Source: Nostoc sp. NMS4
Lineage (GTDB): Bacteria; Cyanobacteriota; Cyanobacteriia; Cyanobacteriales; Nostocaceae
DNA length: 37,971 nucleotides
NCBI RefSeq assembly: GCF_017115095.1
Contig: NZ_JABXKI010000158.1
Location: 1-37,971, forward strand
Direction of reading: 5' to 3'
The position numbers were made by a program, and so were the translations under genes. Below the pieces are notes generated by a model. The model did no database searches and was not told the DNA's origin. It worked only from the letters and a program-made list of their open reading frames with translations. Every line of letters starts with the position of its first letter. The stretch's first letter is position 1. Of this stretch, positions 1 through 9,139 are shown in pieces.

Positions 1-56
1 ACAAATAAAGCGAAGGCAAGGAAAAATATTACCTCAGCTTCAGTTCTCCGTTTTGC

Positions 57-845
57 TCAAGTGGTATCAAAATGGACATCCCCTTCTTTGTCGTATAAAA
101 CAGCACGCTGCTGAATAGATTCTTCTGCCACTGCTAGGGGAATATGAATAACACCTGTAGTATCGGGGGGTGTAGTTTCTACAGCTAGTTGCAAAGCATT
201 CAATAATGAACGAGCATCACCGTTAGCAACATTAACTAGATGAGCTAAAGCATCTGCGTCAATTTGTACTGTTAAGTTCCCATAACCGCGTTCAGAATCA
301 GCTAGTGTTTGCTCAACAATTTTGTATAAATCTTTATCAGTTAATTGCTGAAGTTGAAAAATCCGCGAACGGCTGACAAGTGCTTTGTTGACCTCAAAAA
401 AAGGATTTTCGGTGGTAGCACCAACGAGAATAATTGTACCATTCTCTACCCAAGGCAATAATGCATCCTGCTGAGACTTATTAAAACGATGGACTTCATC
501 GACAAAAAGAATAGTTCGTTGATTATGGAACTTACGCTCTTGTTGGGCTATTTCAATTGCCGCTCGAATTTCTTTGACTCCTGAAAGTACGGCATTAATA
601 GCGATGAAGTGAGCGCGGGTGGTGTTGGCAATAACACGGGCTAAAGTAGTTTTGCCAGTCCCTGGTGGACCAGAAAAGATTAAGGAAGACAGTTGATCCA
701 AACTAATAGCACGCCGCAGCAGCCTTCCTTGCCCGATAATATGCTCTTGACCAATAAATTGATCGAGTGTCCGGGGACGCATCCGAGCCGCTAGGGGTGC
801 TGATTCTTCAGTTATTTTTGTAAGATGCTGGTCAAATAAATCCAT
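57..845 (-). CDS. rarA: RarA/MgsA-family AAA+ ATPase, C-terminally truncated
   Basis: Walker A GPPGTGKTT, Walker B ILFVDEVHRFNKSQQDALLP, sensor region GATTENPFFEVN. ORF stops right after DVHFDT, where full-length members normally continue. Confidence 0.85.
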   Translation of the reverse strand: MDLFDQHLTKITEESAPLAARMRPRTLDQFIGQEHIIGQGRLLRRAISLDQLSSLIFSGPPGTGKTTLARVIANTTRAHFIAINAVLSGVKEIRAAIEIAQQERKFHNQRTILFVDEVHRFNKSQQDALLPWVENGTIILVGATTENPFFEVNKALVSRSRIFQLQQLTDKDLYKIVEQTLADSERGYGNLTVQIDADALAHLVNVANGDARSLLNALQLAVETTPPDTTGVIHIPLAVAEESIQQRAVLYDKEGDVHFDTT

Positions 846-899
846 TATTTAATACGTCTTCATTCACTGCCAACTGTGATTTTTAATAAAAATCAACTA

Positions 900-1949
900 C
901 TATCTCATTAATTCTGACAACATCTGCTCAAGAATATCTGACATAATTTCCTCGTCTAGGGAGTGCAGAGTTGGTGGGCCACCAAGAAATTCTTTGATAG
1001 TGATCTTCTGTTGTCTAAAGTCCTTGACAAAATCCCGAATATGAGAAACAACCTTAATTTGATTTTCTATCGTTTCTACCATAATAGCCATAGAGTCAAT
1101 GCCTTTTTTAGCAGCTTTGCGAGAATCAGAAACCATAGTTCCTTCTGGAGTATTTTTTGCTAAACGCAGTTCCCGTTTCAAGTTTTCATATTGAGTGAGA
1201 AGAATTTGGTTTTGCTGTTCTATAGTTCGACATTTTCGAGTTAAATCATCTTCGCTATTATGATCAATAGTTTCTCCCACTTGGTGAAGTCGCTCAATTT
1301 CTAGAAGTCTTGCCAAATCACCTTCTTGGTAGGCTTGATTAATTGATTTCATAATTTCTGTATTGTATGTCTGTGTCTCGCTGTCTTTTACCTTGTCAGG
1401 GTGGAAGATTTCAGCTAACCTCAGAAATGTTTCACGAATTTTTCTTTTATCTTCTGTTCTAGTTACAGACAGAGATTCTACAGATTCTTGTGCTTGCCAA
1501 TGTTGATAGCGACTTTCAGCAGTTTCCCTGGAAAAATCTGATTCGGGTTCGGAGTTGTCAAACGATTCGTCTAGCTCGGTTGAAAATTGTTTGCTGCTTG
1601 GTTTGAGACTAATGATTCCTGTCAACTGGAGTTGAAGGTAAACTGCTTCTATGTTTTTTAGAGTTTGTTTACCAAACTTTCTAGTAGTAAAGATTTCATC
1701 AAATAGAGCATGAATATCCTGGTCTAACTCAGCCATTTTTTGAAAACTGGGACTAGCTTGATGAAATATCTCTGTGGCGAAAATTCGCGTCTGTTCAACA
1801 AAGTTATTCAGTTCTGTCCGTTTTCTCTTAATCTGCTTGAGTAGTGATTGGTGTGATTTTTCTAGAAACTGTAAGCGGATATGTAGTTGAGAGAGAGCCA
1901 GTGGAGTTGTAACAGTCGAGTGGGATGAAGGTGGGGTTTTTCGAGGCAT
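900..1949 (-). CDS. J-domain-like / coiled-coil protein; likely start MPRKTPPSS at 1949
   Basis: ETFLRLAEIFHPDKVKDSETQ...MKSINQAYQEGD resembles a DnaJ-like HPDK segment; long helical flanks. Upstream part of the raw ORF overlaps the neighbouring gene. Confidence 0.65.
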   Translation of the reverse strand: MPRKTPPSSHSTVTTPLALSQLHIRLQFLEKSHQSLLKQIKRKRTELNNFVEQTRIFATEIFHQASPSFQKMAELDQDIHALFDEIFTTRKFGKQTLKNIEAVYLQLQLTGIISLKPSSKQFSTELDESFDNSEPESDFSRETAESRYQHWQAQESVESLSVTRTEDKRKIRETFLRLAEIFHPDKVKDSETQTYNTEIMKSINQAYQEGDLARLLEIERLHQVGETIDHNSEDDLTRKCRTIEQQNQILLTQYENLKRELRLAKNTPEGTMVSDSRKAAKKGIDSMAIMVETIENQIKVVSHIRDFVKDFRQQKITIKEFLGGPPTLHSLDEEIMSDILEQMLSELMR

Positions 1950-2029
1950 AGAAGATTTAAGATTATCAAGGGAAAAAAACTCTAACGACAATTGACACCT
2001 CAATGATGATACACGAATGTCTACTGAGA

Positions 2030-2881
2030 TTAATTTCCTGGAGATAGTTGTGCTTGTAACTGCTGTACTTGTTCTACACTTAAACCCGTGATTTGTGCAA
2101 TTTCCGGCACAATCATTCCTCTTTGTAGTAAGTTCAATGCAATCTCTTCTCTTGTCTTTTGGGCAGCTTTTTGTTCCCAACTAGTAACAATTTCCATGAT
2201 TTCCTCCCGCTCAGTTAATCCCATTGTATCGATAGCCGCTTGAAAAACTTGCTCTTCGGTCGTATCTAACCGCAAATACGTATCTACAAACCCTGAAATC
2301 AATTGCATCCGCGCTGGGTCTAATTTTAACGTCGCCAACAGCCGCAAACATTCTGCCTTAACCTGTGGACGTTCCTCTGTTGGAATATTCATCTTTGACA
2401 TCAATGCTGCTGCGACCGGATTTGGCTGTGTGAGAAAATCTCGCCAACTTAAACGATTCAACTGAATTGCTGCAAACTGAAATTCCACCACCTTGAAGTC
2501 GCCAAATATGACTCGATAATTTTGAGGTTCGGCGCGTTTGGGTTCGTCAAACGAAAAAACTACAACTGGGTAAATGGGTAAATCATACTTTTCATGTAGA
2601 CGTGCAAAATACTTAAACATCCGCTTTGCAAATGCTGTTTCAGTATAAGACTGGTTTTCAACGTGAATGAAAAAACAAGTATCTTGCTGCTCGAAGCGGC
2701 ATTGAGCCAGTAAATCAATTTCCTTCTTTTCCCCAGAGGTAACATCAGTAAACACTTCTTGGGGTAAAAACTGGATGGGATCGCGGTCTATTTGGCTGAC
2801 TACTTGAGGTAGAAATAAATCAAGAAACTCAATAAAAAACGTAGAGAGTAATTCCTTGAAAAGACGATCGTGGTCAATCAT
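2030..2881 (-). CDS. Rpn / PD-(D/E)XK nuclease-transposase family protein
   Basis: MIDHDRLFKELLSTFFIEFLDLFLP...EIDLLAQCRF...FFIHVENQSY pattern typical of cyanobacterial Rpn-like proteins. Confidence 0.75.
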   Translation of the reverse strand: MIDHDRLFKELLSTFFIEFLDLFLPQVVSQIDRDPIQFLPQEVFTDVTSGEKKEIDLLAQCRFEQQDTCFFIHVENQSYTETAFAKRMFKYFARLHEKYDLPIYPVVVFSFDEPKRAEPQNYRVIFGDFKVVEFQFAAIQLNRLSWRDFLTQPNPVAAALMSKMNIPTEERPQVKAECLRLLATLKLDPARMQLISGFVDTYLRLDTTEEQVFQAAIDTMGLTEREEIMEIVTSWEQKAAQKTREEIALNLLQRGMIVPEIAQITGLSVEQVQQLQAQLSPGN

Positions 2882-3022
2882 GCTTTTTGTCTTCCCCTCG
2901 GATTATAATAATGATTATATAGAAATAGGCATGATTTTCGGCTATTAATTGAATATACTTATGGCAATTGATGCCGAATACCAGATGTTAATCATGAAAA
3001 TTTATTAACTGTAGTAAAAACT

Positions 3023-3403
3023 ATGAAAATTTCCGAAATATCGACAGAAACTCTGGAAAAAATCAAGTCAGTTAGGTGGGATAGAATTATTGAGAAACAT
3101 GAAGGACCAGAAAGTTGGTCATCGGTTTTCAGATATGAAGAACCAGAATTTTTGTCAGTGGAAGAATGCTCAATATTATTACCTGTAGATAAATCACATC
3201 ATCCTAATATTACTATAATACGTTGTATCTGGAGCGCGGATAAGAATTCTGTAACAGTTTTTTTATCAGATACTACCTATGAAGATGATCCATTCTTTTC
3301 GGGATTTATGGCAGTATGCGATCGCCTGAAGAATGAAGAATTTTTCTTAGCAATCTTGTACCATGAATGGTTTATTATTGAAAGAGCCGCAGTTTTTGAA
3401 TAA
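3023..3403 (+). CDS. hypothetical protein, 126 aa
   Basis: Complete ORF, globular composition, isolated on + strand. Confidence 0.5.
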   Translation: MKISEISTETLEKIKSVRWDRIIEKHEGPESWSSVFRYEEPEFLSVEECSILLPVDKSHHPNITIIRCIWSADKNSVTVFLSDTTYEDDPFFSGFMAVCDRLKNEEFFLAILYHEWFIIERAAVFE

Positions 3404-3460
3404 AGATATCCATTCCATAGAGCATGGTAGTATTTTGGGGTGTAAATCGAGGCATTTAAA

Positions 3461-3580
3461 ATGGCAATAGAAGTGTTTCCATCATCATTTTATTGCGACT
3501 ATGGACAGAAATCATATTTCTTTGAGAATACTGTAGAACTGACCAGCGCTGTCCAAACCTTGCTGCAATTTCAGCTTTAG
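3461..3580 (+). pseudogene. remnant of small protein family, copy 1 (MAIEVFPSSFYCDYGQKSYFFENTVEL...)
   Basis: Closely similar to the N-terminus encoded at 4299 (MAVELFPSSFRCDCGHQSF); sequences diverge downstream in both. Confidence 0.5.
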
Positions 3581-3712
3581 CCCCTTCCAACCAAGGGTTG
3601 CAGGACTTTCAATCTGATTTAACAAAATTCGGTGGGTTTAAGTCCCCGGCAACAATCGCGCCGCAAGTTTTGGGTCGGGGTCTAAATCCCCGTCACAAAA
3701 CTTACTTGCGAC

Positions 3713-3950
3713 TTGCGACTTGGTTTAATGTTTGGGGAATGCCCTGTAATGTTGTGTCAGTTACTTGTGTTGGGAATTCTATATTATTAATGACTGACAC
3801 CGACTCACTAAGAAACAGTTCGTCCCGATTTAACCACTGCCCGAAAATTGAATCACGCTGATCATCAGTGGCAACAAATTGATAAACACACTCCCGATTT
3901 TCACGCTTACCCTTTGCTATCGCATCTATAAGTTGCGGGAAAATGAGAAG
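3713..3950 (-). pseudogene. minus-strand gene remnant (LLIFPQLIDAIAKGKRENRECVYQFVATDDQRDSIFGQWLNRDELFLSESVSVINNIEFPTQVTD)
   Basis: Open, protein-like reading on the reverse strand without a usable start; its 3' part recurs at about 4384-4440. Confidence 0.45.
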
Positions 3951-4030
3951 TTGGAAGATGCCATACCCATCTGTTCTTTTATGACCACTTCATAAGCCAT
4001 CCTCAGTTGGTAGCCAATTTTCTGATAGTT

Positions 4031-4258
4031 ATGGATAAATCACGAATTAAGACCTGCGATGAATGTAGTAGCTTGTATTACCAAGAAACCTCAAAAATGA
4101 GTTCCTTGTGTCCACAATGCTCTCATGTACTATATGGTTACGAATTATGCACACATGAATTCATAAATGGCAGATGTGTAAAATGTTATTGGGATGGTTC
4201 AGTATCAGATTATTTGCAAAGACTGTTACAGAATAATGACCCAGGTTCCGTTCTATAG
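4031..4258 (+). CDS. small zinc-ribbon-like hypothetical protein
   Basis: CDECSSLYY...LCPQCSHVLYGYELCTHEFINGRCVKCYWDG: paired CxxC motifs. Confidence 0.45.
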   Translation: MDKSRIKTCDECSSLYYQETSKMSSLCPQCSHVLYGYELCTHEFINGRCVKCYWDGSVSDYLQRLLQNNDPGSVL

Positions 4259-4298
4259 AGTGTGGTAGCATTTGGTGGGGTTTATCCTGGTGTGTAAG

Positions 4299-4385
4299 AT
4301 GGCAGTAGAACTGTTTCCGTCATCCTTTCGTTGCGACTGTGGACATCAATCTTTTGCCCTTCCACGCCTGAACAGCCTCATCTAA
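4299..4385 (+). pseudogene. remnant of small protein family, copy 2 (MAVELFPSSFRCDCGHQSFALPRLNSLI*)
   Basis: Near-duplicate of the segment at 3416-3527 including upstream sequence (agag.atggtag.attt.ggggt). Confidence 0.5.
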
Positions 4386-4451
4386 TGTTTGGGGAATATC
4401 GTGTGTGTCAGTAACTGGTGTAGTTAACTCTATATTATTGCTGCCTTCATC

Positions 4452-5831
4452 TCAATTTGAGTATTCTTTGAGACGCGGTAACAATCCGAAGAAACTCAGA
4501 AGCACAACTGTAGTTGCTGCGATCGCCATTTTAATCTCAAAACCATCTAGATTGCTGAAACCTTGGTGAATTGAGCGATCAAAAACTGCTTGGTTGATAT
4601 CAAATGTCTTTCCATTAGCTGTTTTGAACTCTTCAAGCAGCCAGTTGGACTGTCCAGACTTATTTCCGACGCATAGAGCGATCGCCTCTTGATGCTTGCC
4701 ACTGCGCTCTAACTGGCGAATTTGTTGGTCAATGGCAAGGTATTTACCCAAACTTACGAGACTGGCAAGGGTGGCTTCTTTTTCACCTGGGAAGGTGATA
4801 TTATTCAGTTCATCAGCGATGTAACCTTTAAAACCATCTATCTTTTTACCCTGAGAATTATAGGCAGATGCTATGGTTTCAGCAGTTTGGCCTTGAGGAA
4901 TTTGGGCAATTTGAGCTATATTGCTGAAAAAAGCTCGTTCGTAGTTCGTAGCAAAAGCTGGGTCAAGTAAATAGCGGCTTTCAGCAGCATTAGCGATGTA
5001 GGCATTAGCACGAGCTTGTCGCAAGGCGTGCATAGAACTAAACGCATCTTCTTTAGCCGTCCTAAGATTTTCCGCAGAGGCTAGCAACGTTGCTGTGGTA
5101 TAAGTTAATAAAGCCAAGGCGATCGCTGTGGCAACCAACAGCATAGGATTGAGGGTGCGGCGCATCCTTTGACTCAGAAATATCTGAATCCCTACTAACA
5201 CAATTATCAGTGCTGCACCAGAAATAAAAATTAACGTTAAAGAATTAGTAGCAGCAACCTTTTGTTCGGTATAAGTTTCTTCTAAAACTTGTATATTTAC
5301 TTTATCTAACTCGTCGGCTGCTGGCAGTAAGGTTTTATCCATAAGTTCCGCAGCTGCACGGTAAGCAACCAGCATCGCGTTAGTATCATCGCGTGCGTGA
5401 AAATCCCGTGCTTGCTGAATTTGGGCTATATAGTTACCTAAGCCGAGTTGCATCGTCTGAATGGGTTTTCGCTCTTTATCTGCGTAGGTGATATTCTCAG
5501 CAGCAGCAACTAATCTTTCAGCAGCTTTTTGGTATCGCTCTTCGTAACCTTTGACTGCATCTTGGTTTTGTCCTGCTGGTACTAAAAGTTCATTAGCGAC
5601 ATTGGCATCCATACCGGCAAATGCATCCTTGAGGCGTTGAGCAGTGACGATGCTGGGTGTGGAATCTTCACCAACGGTTTTGATCGCGTGTCTTTGCCCT
5701 TGAACTGCGCTAATAATCGCAATCAGTAATAGTAAACTGGTTGCTCCAGTTAAGTATAATCCTACCTTGAGTCGTTCTGGAGTCGTGAATTTATAATTTG
5801 TCTTACTTAAAAGAGCGATGATTTTACTCAT
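4452..5831 (-). CDS. membrane protein with four predicted TM segments and two helical loops; GlnX-like topology
   Basis: TM1 GLYLTGATSLLLLIAIISAV, TM2 LTLIFISGAALIIVLVGIQIFL, TM3 MLLVATAIALALLTYTTATLL, TM4 MAIAATTVVLLSFFGLL. Start MSKIIALLSK at 5831 preferred. Confidence 0.75.
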   Translation of the reverse strand: MSKIIALLSKTNYKFTTPERLKVGLYLTGATSLLLLIAIISAVQGQRHAIKTVGEDSTPSIVTAQRLKDAFAGMDANVANELLVPAGQNQDAVKGYEERYQKAAERLVAAAENITYADKERKPIQTMQLGLGNYIAQIQQARDFHARDDTNAMLVAYRAAAELMDKTLLPAADELDKVNIQVLEETYTEQKVAATNSLTLIFISGAALIIVLVGIQIFLSQRMRRTLNPMLLVATAIALALLTYTTATLLASAENLRTAKEDAFSSMHALRQARANAYIANAAESRYLLDPAFATNYERAFFSNIAQIAQIPQGQTAETIASAYNSQGKKIDGFKGYIADELNNITFPGEKEATLASLVSLGKYLAIDQQIRQLERSGKHQEAIALCVGNKSGQSNWLLEEFKTANGKTFDINQAVFDRSIHQGFSNLDGFEIKMAIAATTVVLLSFFGLLPRLKEYSN

Positions 5832-5848
5832 ATATTTTATTTGCAGGT

Positions 5849-6562
5849 TTATCCTAATTTCCGAACAGCTTTCACCGCGATCCGAGTCCAATGTCCAAGG
5901 GTAAATTCGTCTCCATCCTGAAGTTTTATGTCTACCATCGGCTTCAATTCCACAGCTTTTAATTGTGTACCATTAGCAGAACCAATATCACGAAGAGTCA
6001 ATGTATTGTCTGTCTCTAGCGTCAGCAAAGCATGGCGGTGTGAGACAGCATCATCAAAATCTAAAGCAATTTCTGGGTGAATTGCTCTAACTTCGCTATT
6101 GCGACCAATTAAGTTAATTGCCTTATCGAGGTGAAATGTAATCGGTGGTTGTATAGGTGGTTCTGGACTTTCGGGATGGCGTAAAGATGGGTCAATATAG
6201 ACAACTACATCCCAACCCATAACTAACAATTGAGAATCTATTAATCCAGACCAAGAACTATTAGTATTTGTCTGTCGCATTGTTCCCATTTCTTCTTCTT
6301 GGGTGCGTTTGGCAATGGGTACTTCACCATGCGCCCCAGTAACGAAGTTGTAACCACAAATTTCACAAAAATTGCCAGTGTTTGATTCATGGGCGGTGCT
6401 ACAATCTGGGCAAAATTCTGTAGCTTTGGTTGGCGTTACTGTTGAGTCAATTGTTTTTTGGACGATTGGAAGTTCAGGTACACCGAGAATCTTAGTACCG
6501 CACTCTGAACAAAAATCTAATTCAGTTGATTCATGTCCTTTAGGACATTTATAGGTTGACAT
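5849..6562 (-). CDS. zinc-ribbon + FHA domain protein
   Basis: Two CxxC ribbons (FCSECG, FCPDC...FCEICG) then FHA signatures LIGRNSEVRAIHPEIALDFDDAVSHRHALL...RDIGSANGT. Confidence 0.9.
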   Translation of the reverse strand: MSTYKCPKGHESTELDFCSECGTKILGVPELPIVQKTIDSTVTPTKATEFCPDCSTAHESNTGNFCEICGYNFVTGAHGEVPIAKRTQEEEMGTMRQTNTNSSWSGLIDSQLLVMGWDVVVYIDPSLRHPESPEPPIQPPITFHLDKAINLIGRNSEVRAIHPEIALDFDDAVSHRHALLTLETDNTLTLRDIGSANGTQLKAVELKPMVDIKLQDGDEFTLGHWTRIAVKAVRKLG

Positions 6563-6618
6563 AGTTACTGAAGTAATTTTTTAAATCGGTATAAGTCGTT
6601 TGTATTTACCAATAACAA

Positions 6619-7902
6619 CTAATTGGGAGATTTAGGAATTCGAGTAGTTTTTGTAGAACGTGTTTCTAATGCCATTGCATCTTCTTTGGCTACTTCTCGC
6701 TTTAACCGGACTGTCCCTGTTGGTGCATCCTCTATCTCAACTACGGTTTTCAGTAGTTTGGCTGTGGCTTCATTCCCTGATTCATGGGCTAGTTTTACTG
6801 CCTTGCCTAATTTGGCAGTAGCAAGCTCAATATCATTTCTAGCACGAGCTTCCAATCCTTCTTGAATTGACTGAGCTAGTTCTGCTTGTCCCGTATAGTG
6901 GGCAACTCGCCGATCGATTTTGGTAGATTTGGCTTCGTCATCAGTCCAGGTTGCCAAAATGCGTGCTTCTGCAACTTTAGTTTCTGTGCCGTTGAGGGTG
7001 TATACTAAACTGGCTCGACCTGCTAACATTTCATCGCCGATATTACCTGGATTGACTTCAATACAGAAGTGGTAATCACGAGACTCGTTACTTCCCCAAG
7101 CTCCAGTGGGGTAATCAACCATCTGAGGCTTGACAGGTTTATGGCGGTGGGTAAGGTCAACAATATCGGGACTAACTTGTTTACAAAACAAGACTTTGGC
7201 TCCTTGTGGTGTCCATAAACGTAAAGCGACATCGCTAACATTTTTACTCATGGCTTTTTCCAAAATGGCACGAAAGTCACTTTCAATCATTGCGGCGTTA
7301 GGAATAATATCGGTTGTCCCTAAAAGTTTGCCGGCAATTTCTTGAAGTTGAGCAACTCGCCAATCAGTTCCGACACCACGACAGTCGCACTGAAATACAC
7401 CTTCACATTCAAGTAAAACTTTCTTCAAGGATTTCTCATCAGAGTCATCATTTTGCCCATCGGTGAGTAGTAGTGCTTGACGAACTGCACTAGGCATCTT
7501 TTTGAATTGGGTTAAGGCTTGAGTTAACCAAGTGGACATGAGAGTACCACCATTAGCTAAAGTACTCTTAATAGCTGCGATCGCTTCTTGCTTTTTTTCT
7601 GTCGTGGCTGGAGAAACAGGAAAAACTACATTAGCTTTACCAGCACCGGTGACGATGAAGAAATGGGCATCCTCTGGGAGCAATTTCACAATTTTGGTCA
7701 TTGCATCTTTGGCTGCATGTATCTTGTCACCTCCCATTGAGCCTGATGTGTCGCAGATGATGCCAAAAAGTCTGCCATTGTGTCCAGTTGCGATCGCACT
7801 ATCGCCTTTTTCGACGGTAATGGTCATAATGGCATCAACTTCTCTGGCTCCTTGGGGTAGATATTGGTTTTGAAAAACTTCGGCTTTAAATTGATGAGAC
7901 AT
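6619..7902 (-). CDS. von Willebrand factor type A domain protein
   Basis: MIDAS motif GIICDTSGSMGGDK; TLMSTWL; LLLTDGQNDD. Confidence 0.9.
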   Translation of the reverse strand: MSHQFKAEVFQNQYLPQGAREVDAIMTITVEKGDSAIATGHNGRLFGIICDTSGSMGGDKIHAAKDAMTKIVKLLPEDAHFFIVTGAGKANVVFPVSPATTEKKQEAIAAIKSTLANGGTLMSTWLTQALTQFKKMPSAVRQALLLTDGQNDDSDEKSLKKVLLECEGVFQCDCRGVGTDWRVAQLQEIAGKLLGTTDIIPNAAMIESDFRAILEKAMSKNVSDVALRLWTPQGAKVLFCKQVSPDIVDLTHRHKPVKPQMVDYPTGAWGSNESRDYHFCIEVNPGNIGDEMLAGRASLVYTLNGTETKVAEARILATWTDDEAKSTKIDRRVAHYTGQAELAQSIQEGLEARARNDIELATAKLGKAVKLAHESGNEATAKLLKTVVEIEDAPTGTVRLKREVAKEDAMALETRSTKTTRIPKSPN

Positions 7903-8017
7903 AGTTTTTGTTTGTTTGAATAGGTTTTTTTAACGTAGACGCTTCGGCTTCCCGCAGGGTACCGCAGAGACGCAGAGGACACAGAGAGAAGGAAGAGAAT
8001 GAGTATGAGAGTTTAAT

Positions 8018-8965
8018 TCATAAACAGAGGACAGCAACAGTAATATTGTCATGTCCACCACAATTACGGGCAAATTCTACAAGGGTGCGAGATATGCCGA
8101 TCGCATCTCCATCGGGCGATCGCTGCACTAGGTTAGCTAAATGTGCTGCATCTAAGGTATAGTTCCACAATCCATCACTGCACAAAATCAAATATCCAGA
8201 ACCAGGAATAGTAAATTTCACAATTGAGGGAACAGCATCCTCAACGGCATCTGCTCCCAGCCAGCGCGTAATTGCATGAGATTTGGGAGATAGTCTAGCT
8301 TCTGCTTCGCTGATTTTTCCGGCTGCGACTACTTCAGTTAACCAGGAATCATCCTGAGTCAATTGTTGGTAATTGCGAGCAGAAATCCAGTAAGCGCGAC
8401 TATCACCTAACCAGCCAATAGTAGCGATACCTTCTTGAACAATTGCAGCCACAATAGTTGTAGATGGTGGTTCCAAATCTCCACTATTTCTATAAGAAAT
8501 ATTACATACATTAGCTAAAGCAGTAGCAAAAGCTGATTTAATTGCCGAAGCGGAATTTTCCCCTGTTTCCCACGCATTCGCTAGAGCCAGACAAGTACTT
8601 TCAGCAGCAGTTTTAGCAGCTAAATCAGGTTTTTCGGAACTAGAAACTCCATCACAAACTACGAGAATATTTGGCTGACTGCCATTGAGTTGTTGTAAAG
8701 CGAGGAAATCTTCATTGCGGCTGTGTTTGAGTCCGCGATCGCTAACTCCGGCTAGCTGTGAATTAATTATTATTTCTAACCAATCATGCACTGGTGGTTC
8801 TTGGCGAAATCCACATTGACAACAGTAGCCTTCAGAATCGATTCCTGCACCACATTTTTCACATTTATCGATCGCAGTTGGCGGTTTACTAGCCGTTAAG
8901 GGTGTACCGCATTCTTCACAAAATTTATCATCAGCTAAAATGGATGCACCACATATACACTGCAT
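8018..8965 (-). CDS. PP2C-family Ser/Thr phosphatase with N-terminal zinc ribbons
   Basis: FCEECG and CEKCG...CCQCG ribbons; PP2C motifs SDRGLKHSRNEDF, VVCDGVSSS, WLGDSRAYW, LILCSDGLWNY, GGHDNITVAV. Confidence 0.92.
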   Translation of the reverse strand: MQCICGASILADDKFCEECGTPLTASKPPTAIDKCEKCGAGIDSEGYCCQCGFRQEPPVHDWLEIIINSQLAGVSDRGLKHSRNEDFLALQQLNGSQPNILVVCDGVSSSEKPDLAAKTAAESTCLALANAWETGENSASAIKSAFATALANVCNISYRNSGDLEPPSTTIVAAIVQEGIATIGWLGDSRAYWISARNYQQLTQDDSWLTEVVAAGKISEAEARLSPKSHAITRWLGADAVEDAVPSIVKFTIPGSGYLILCSDGLWNYTLDAAHLANLVQRSPDGDAIGISRTLVEFARNCGGHDNITVAVLCL

Positions 8966-9139
8966 AATTTGCCCTCATTAGTGGTCTGTCAAATACAGAT
9001 GAATAAAGGAACGAACCGCATTCGCGTTAGCGTCTCCCCTTGGGAGAAGGACGCGAAGGAAGAAGGAAAGAAGAAAAATTTAATTACGAATTACGAATTA
9101 CGAACTTGTGCCGAGCGAAGTCGAGGTATTACGAATTAT

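Noticed and set aside
3598-3861. 87-aa plus-strand ORF
   Set aside because: Lies over a minus-strand coding remnant; composition not protein-like.
7532-7873. 113-aa ORF antisense to the VWA gene, and similar antisense ORFs (e.g. 13424-13729, 13925-14260, 27985-28374)
   Set aside because: Opposite strand of well-supported genes; no RBS or recognisable domains.
7925-7985. Possible regulatory palindromes in short intergenic stretches (also 9015-9137, 26588-26612, 31830-31860)
   Set aside because: Look like common dispersed cyanobacterial repeats (gtagacgcttcggcttcccgcagg, ttacgaa heptads, cttcgactacgctcagtcgaac); no gene-specific signal.
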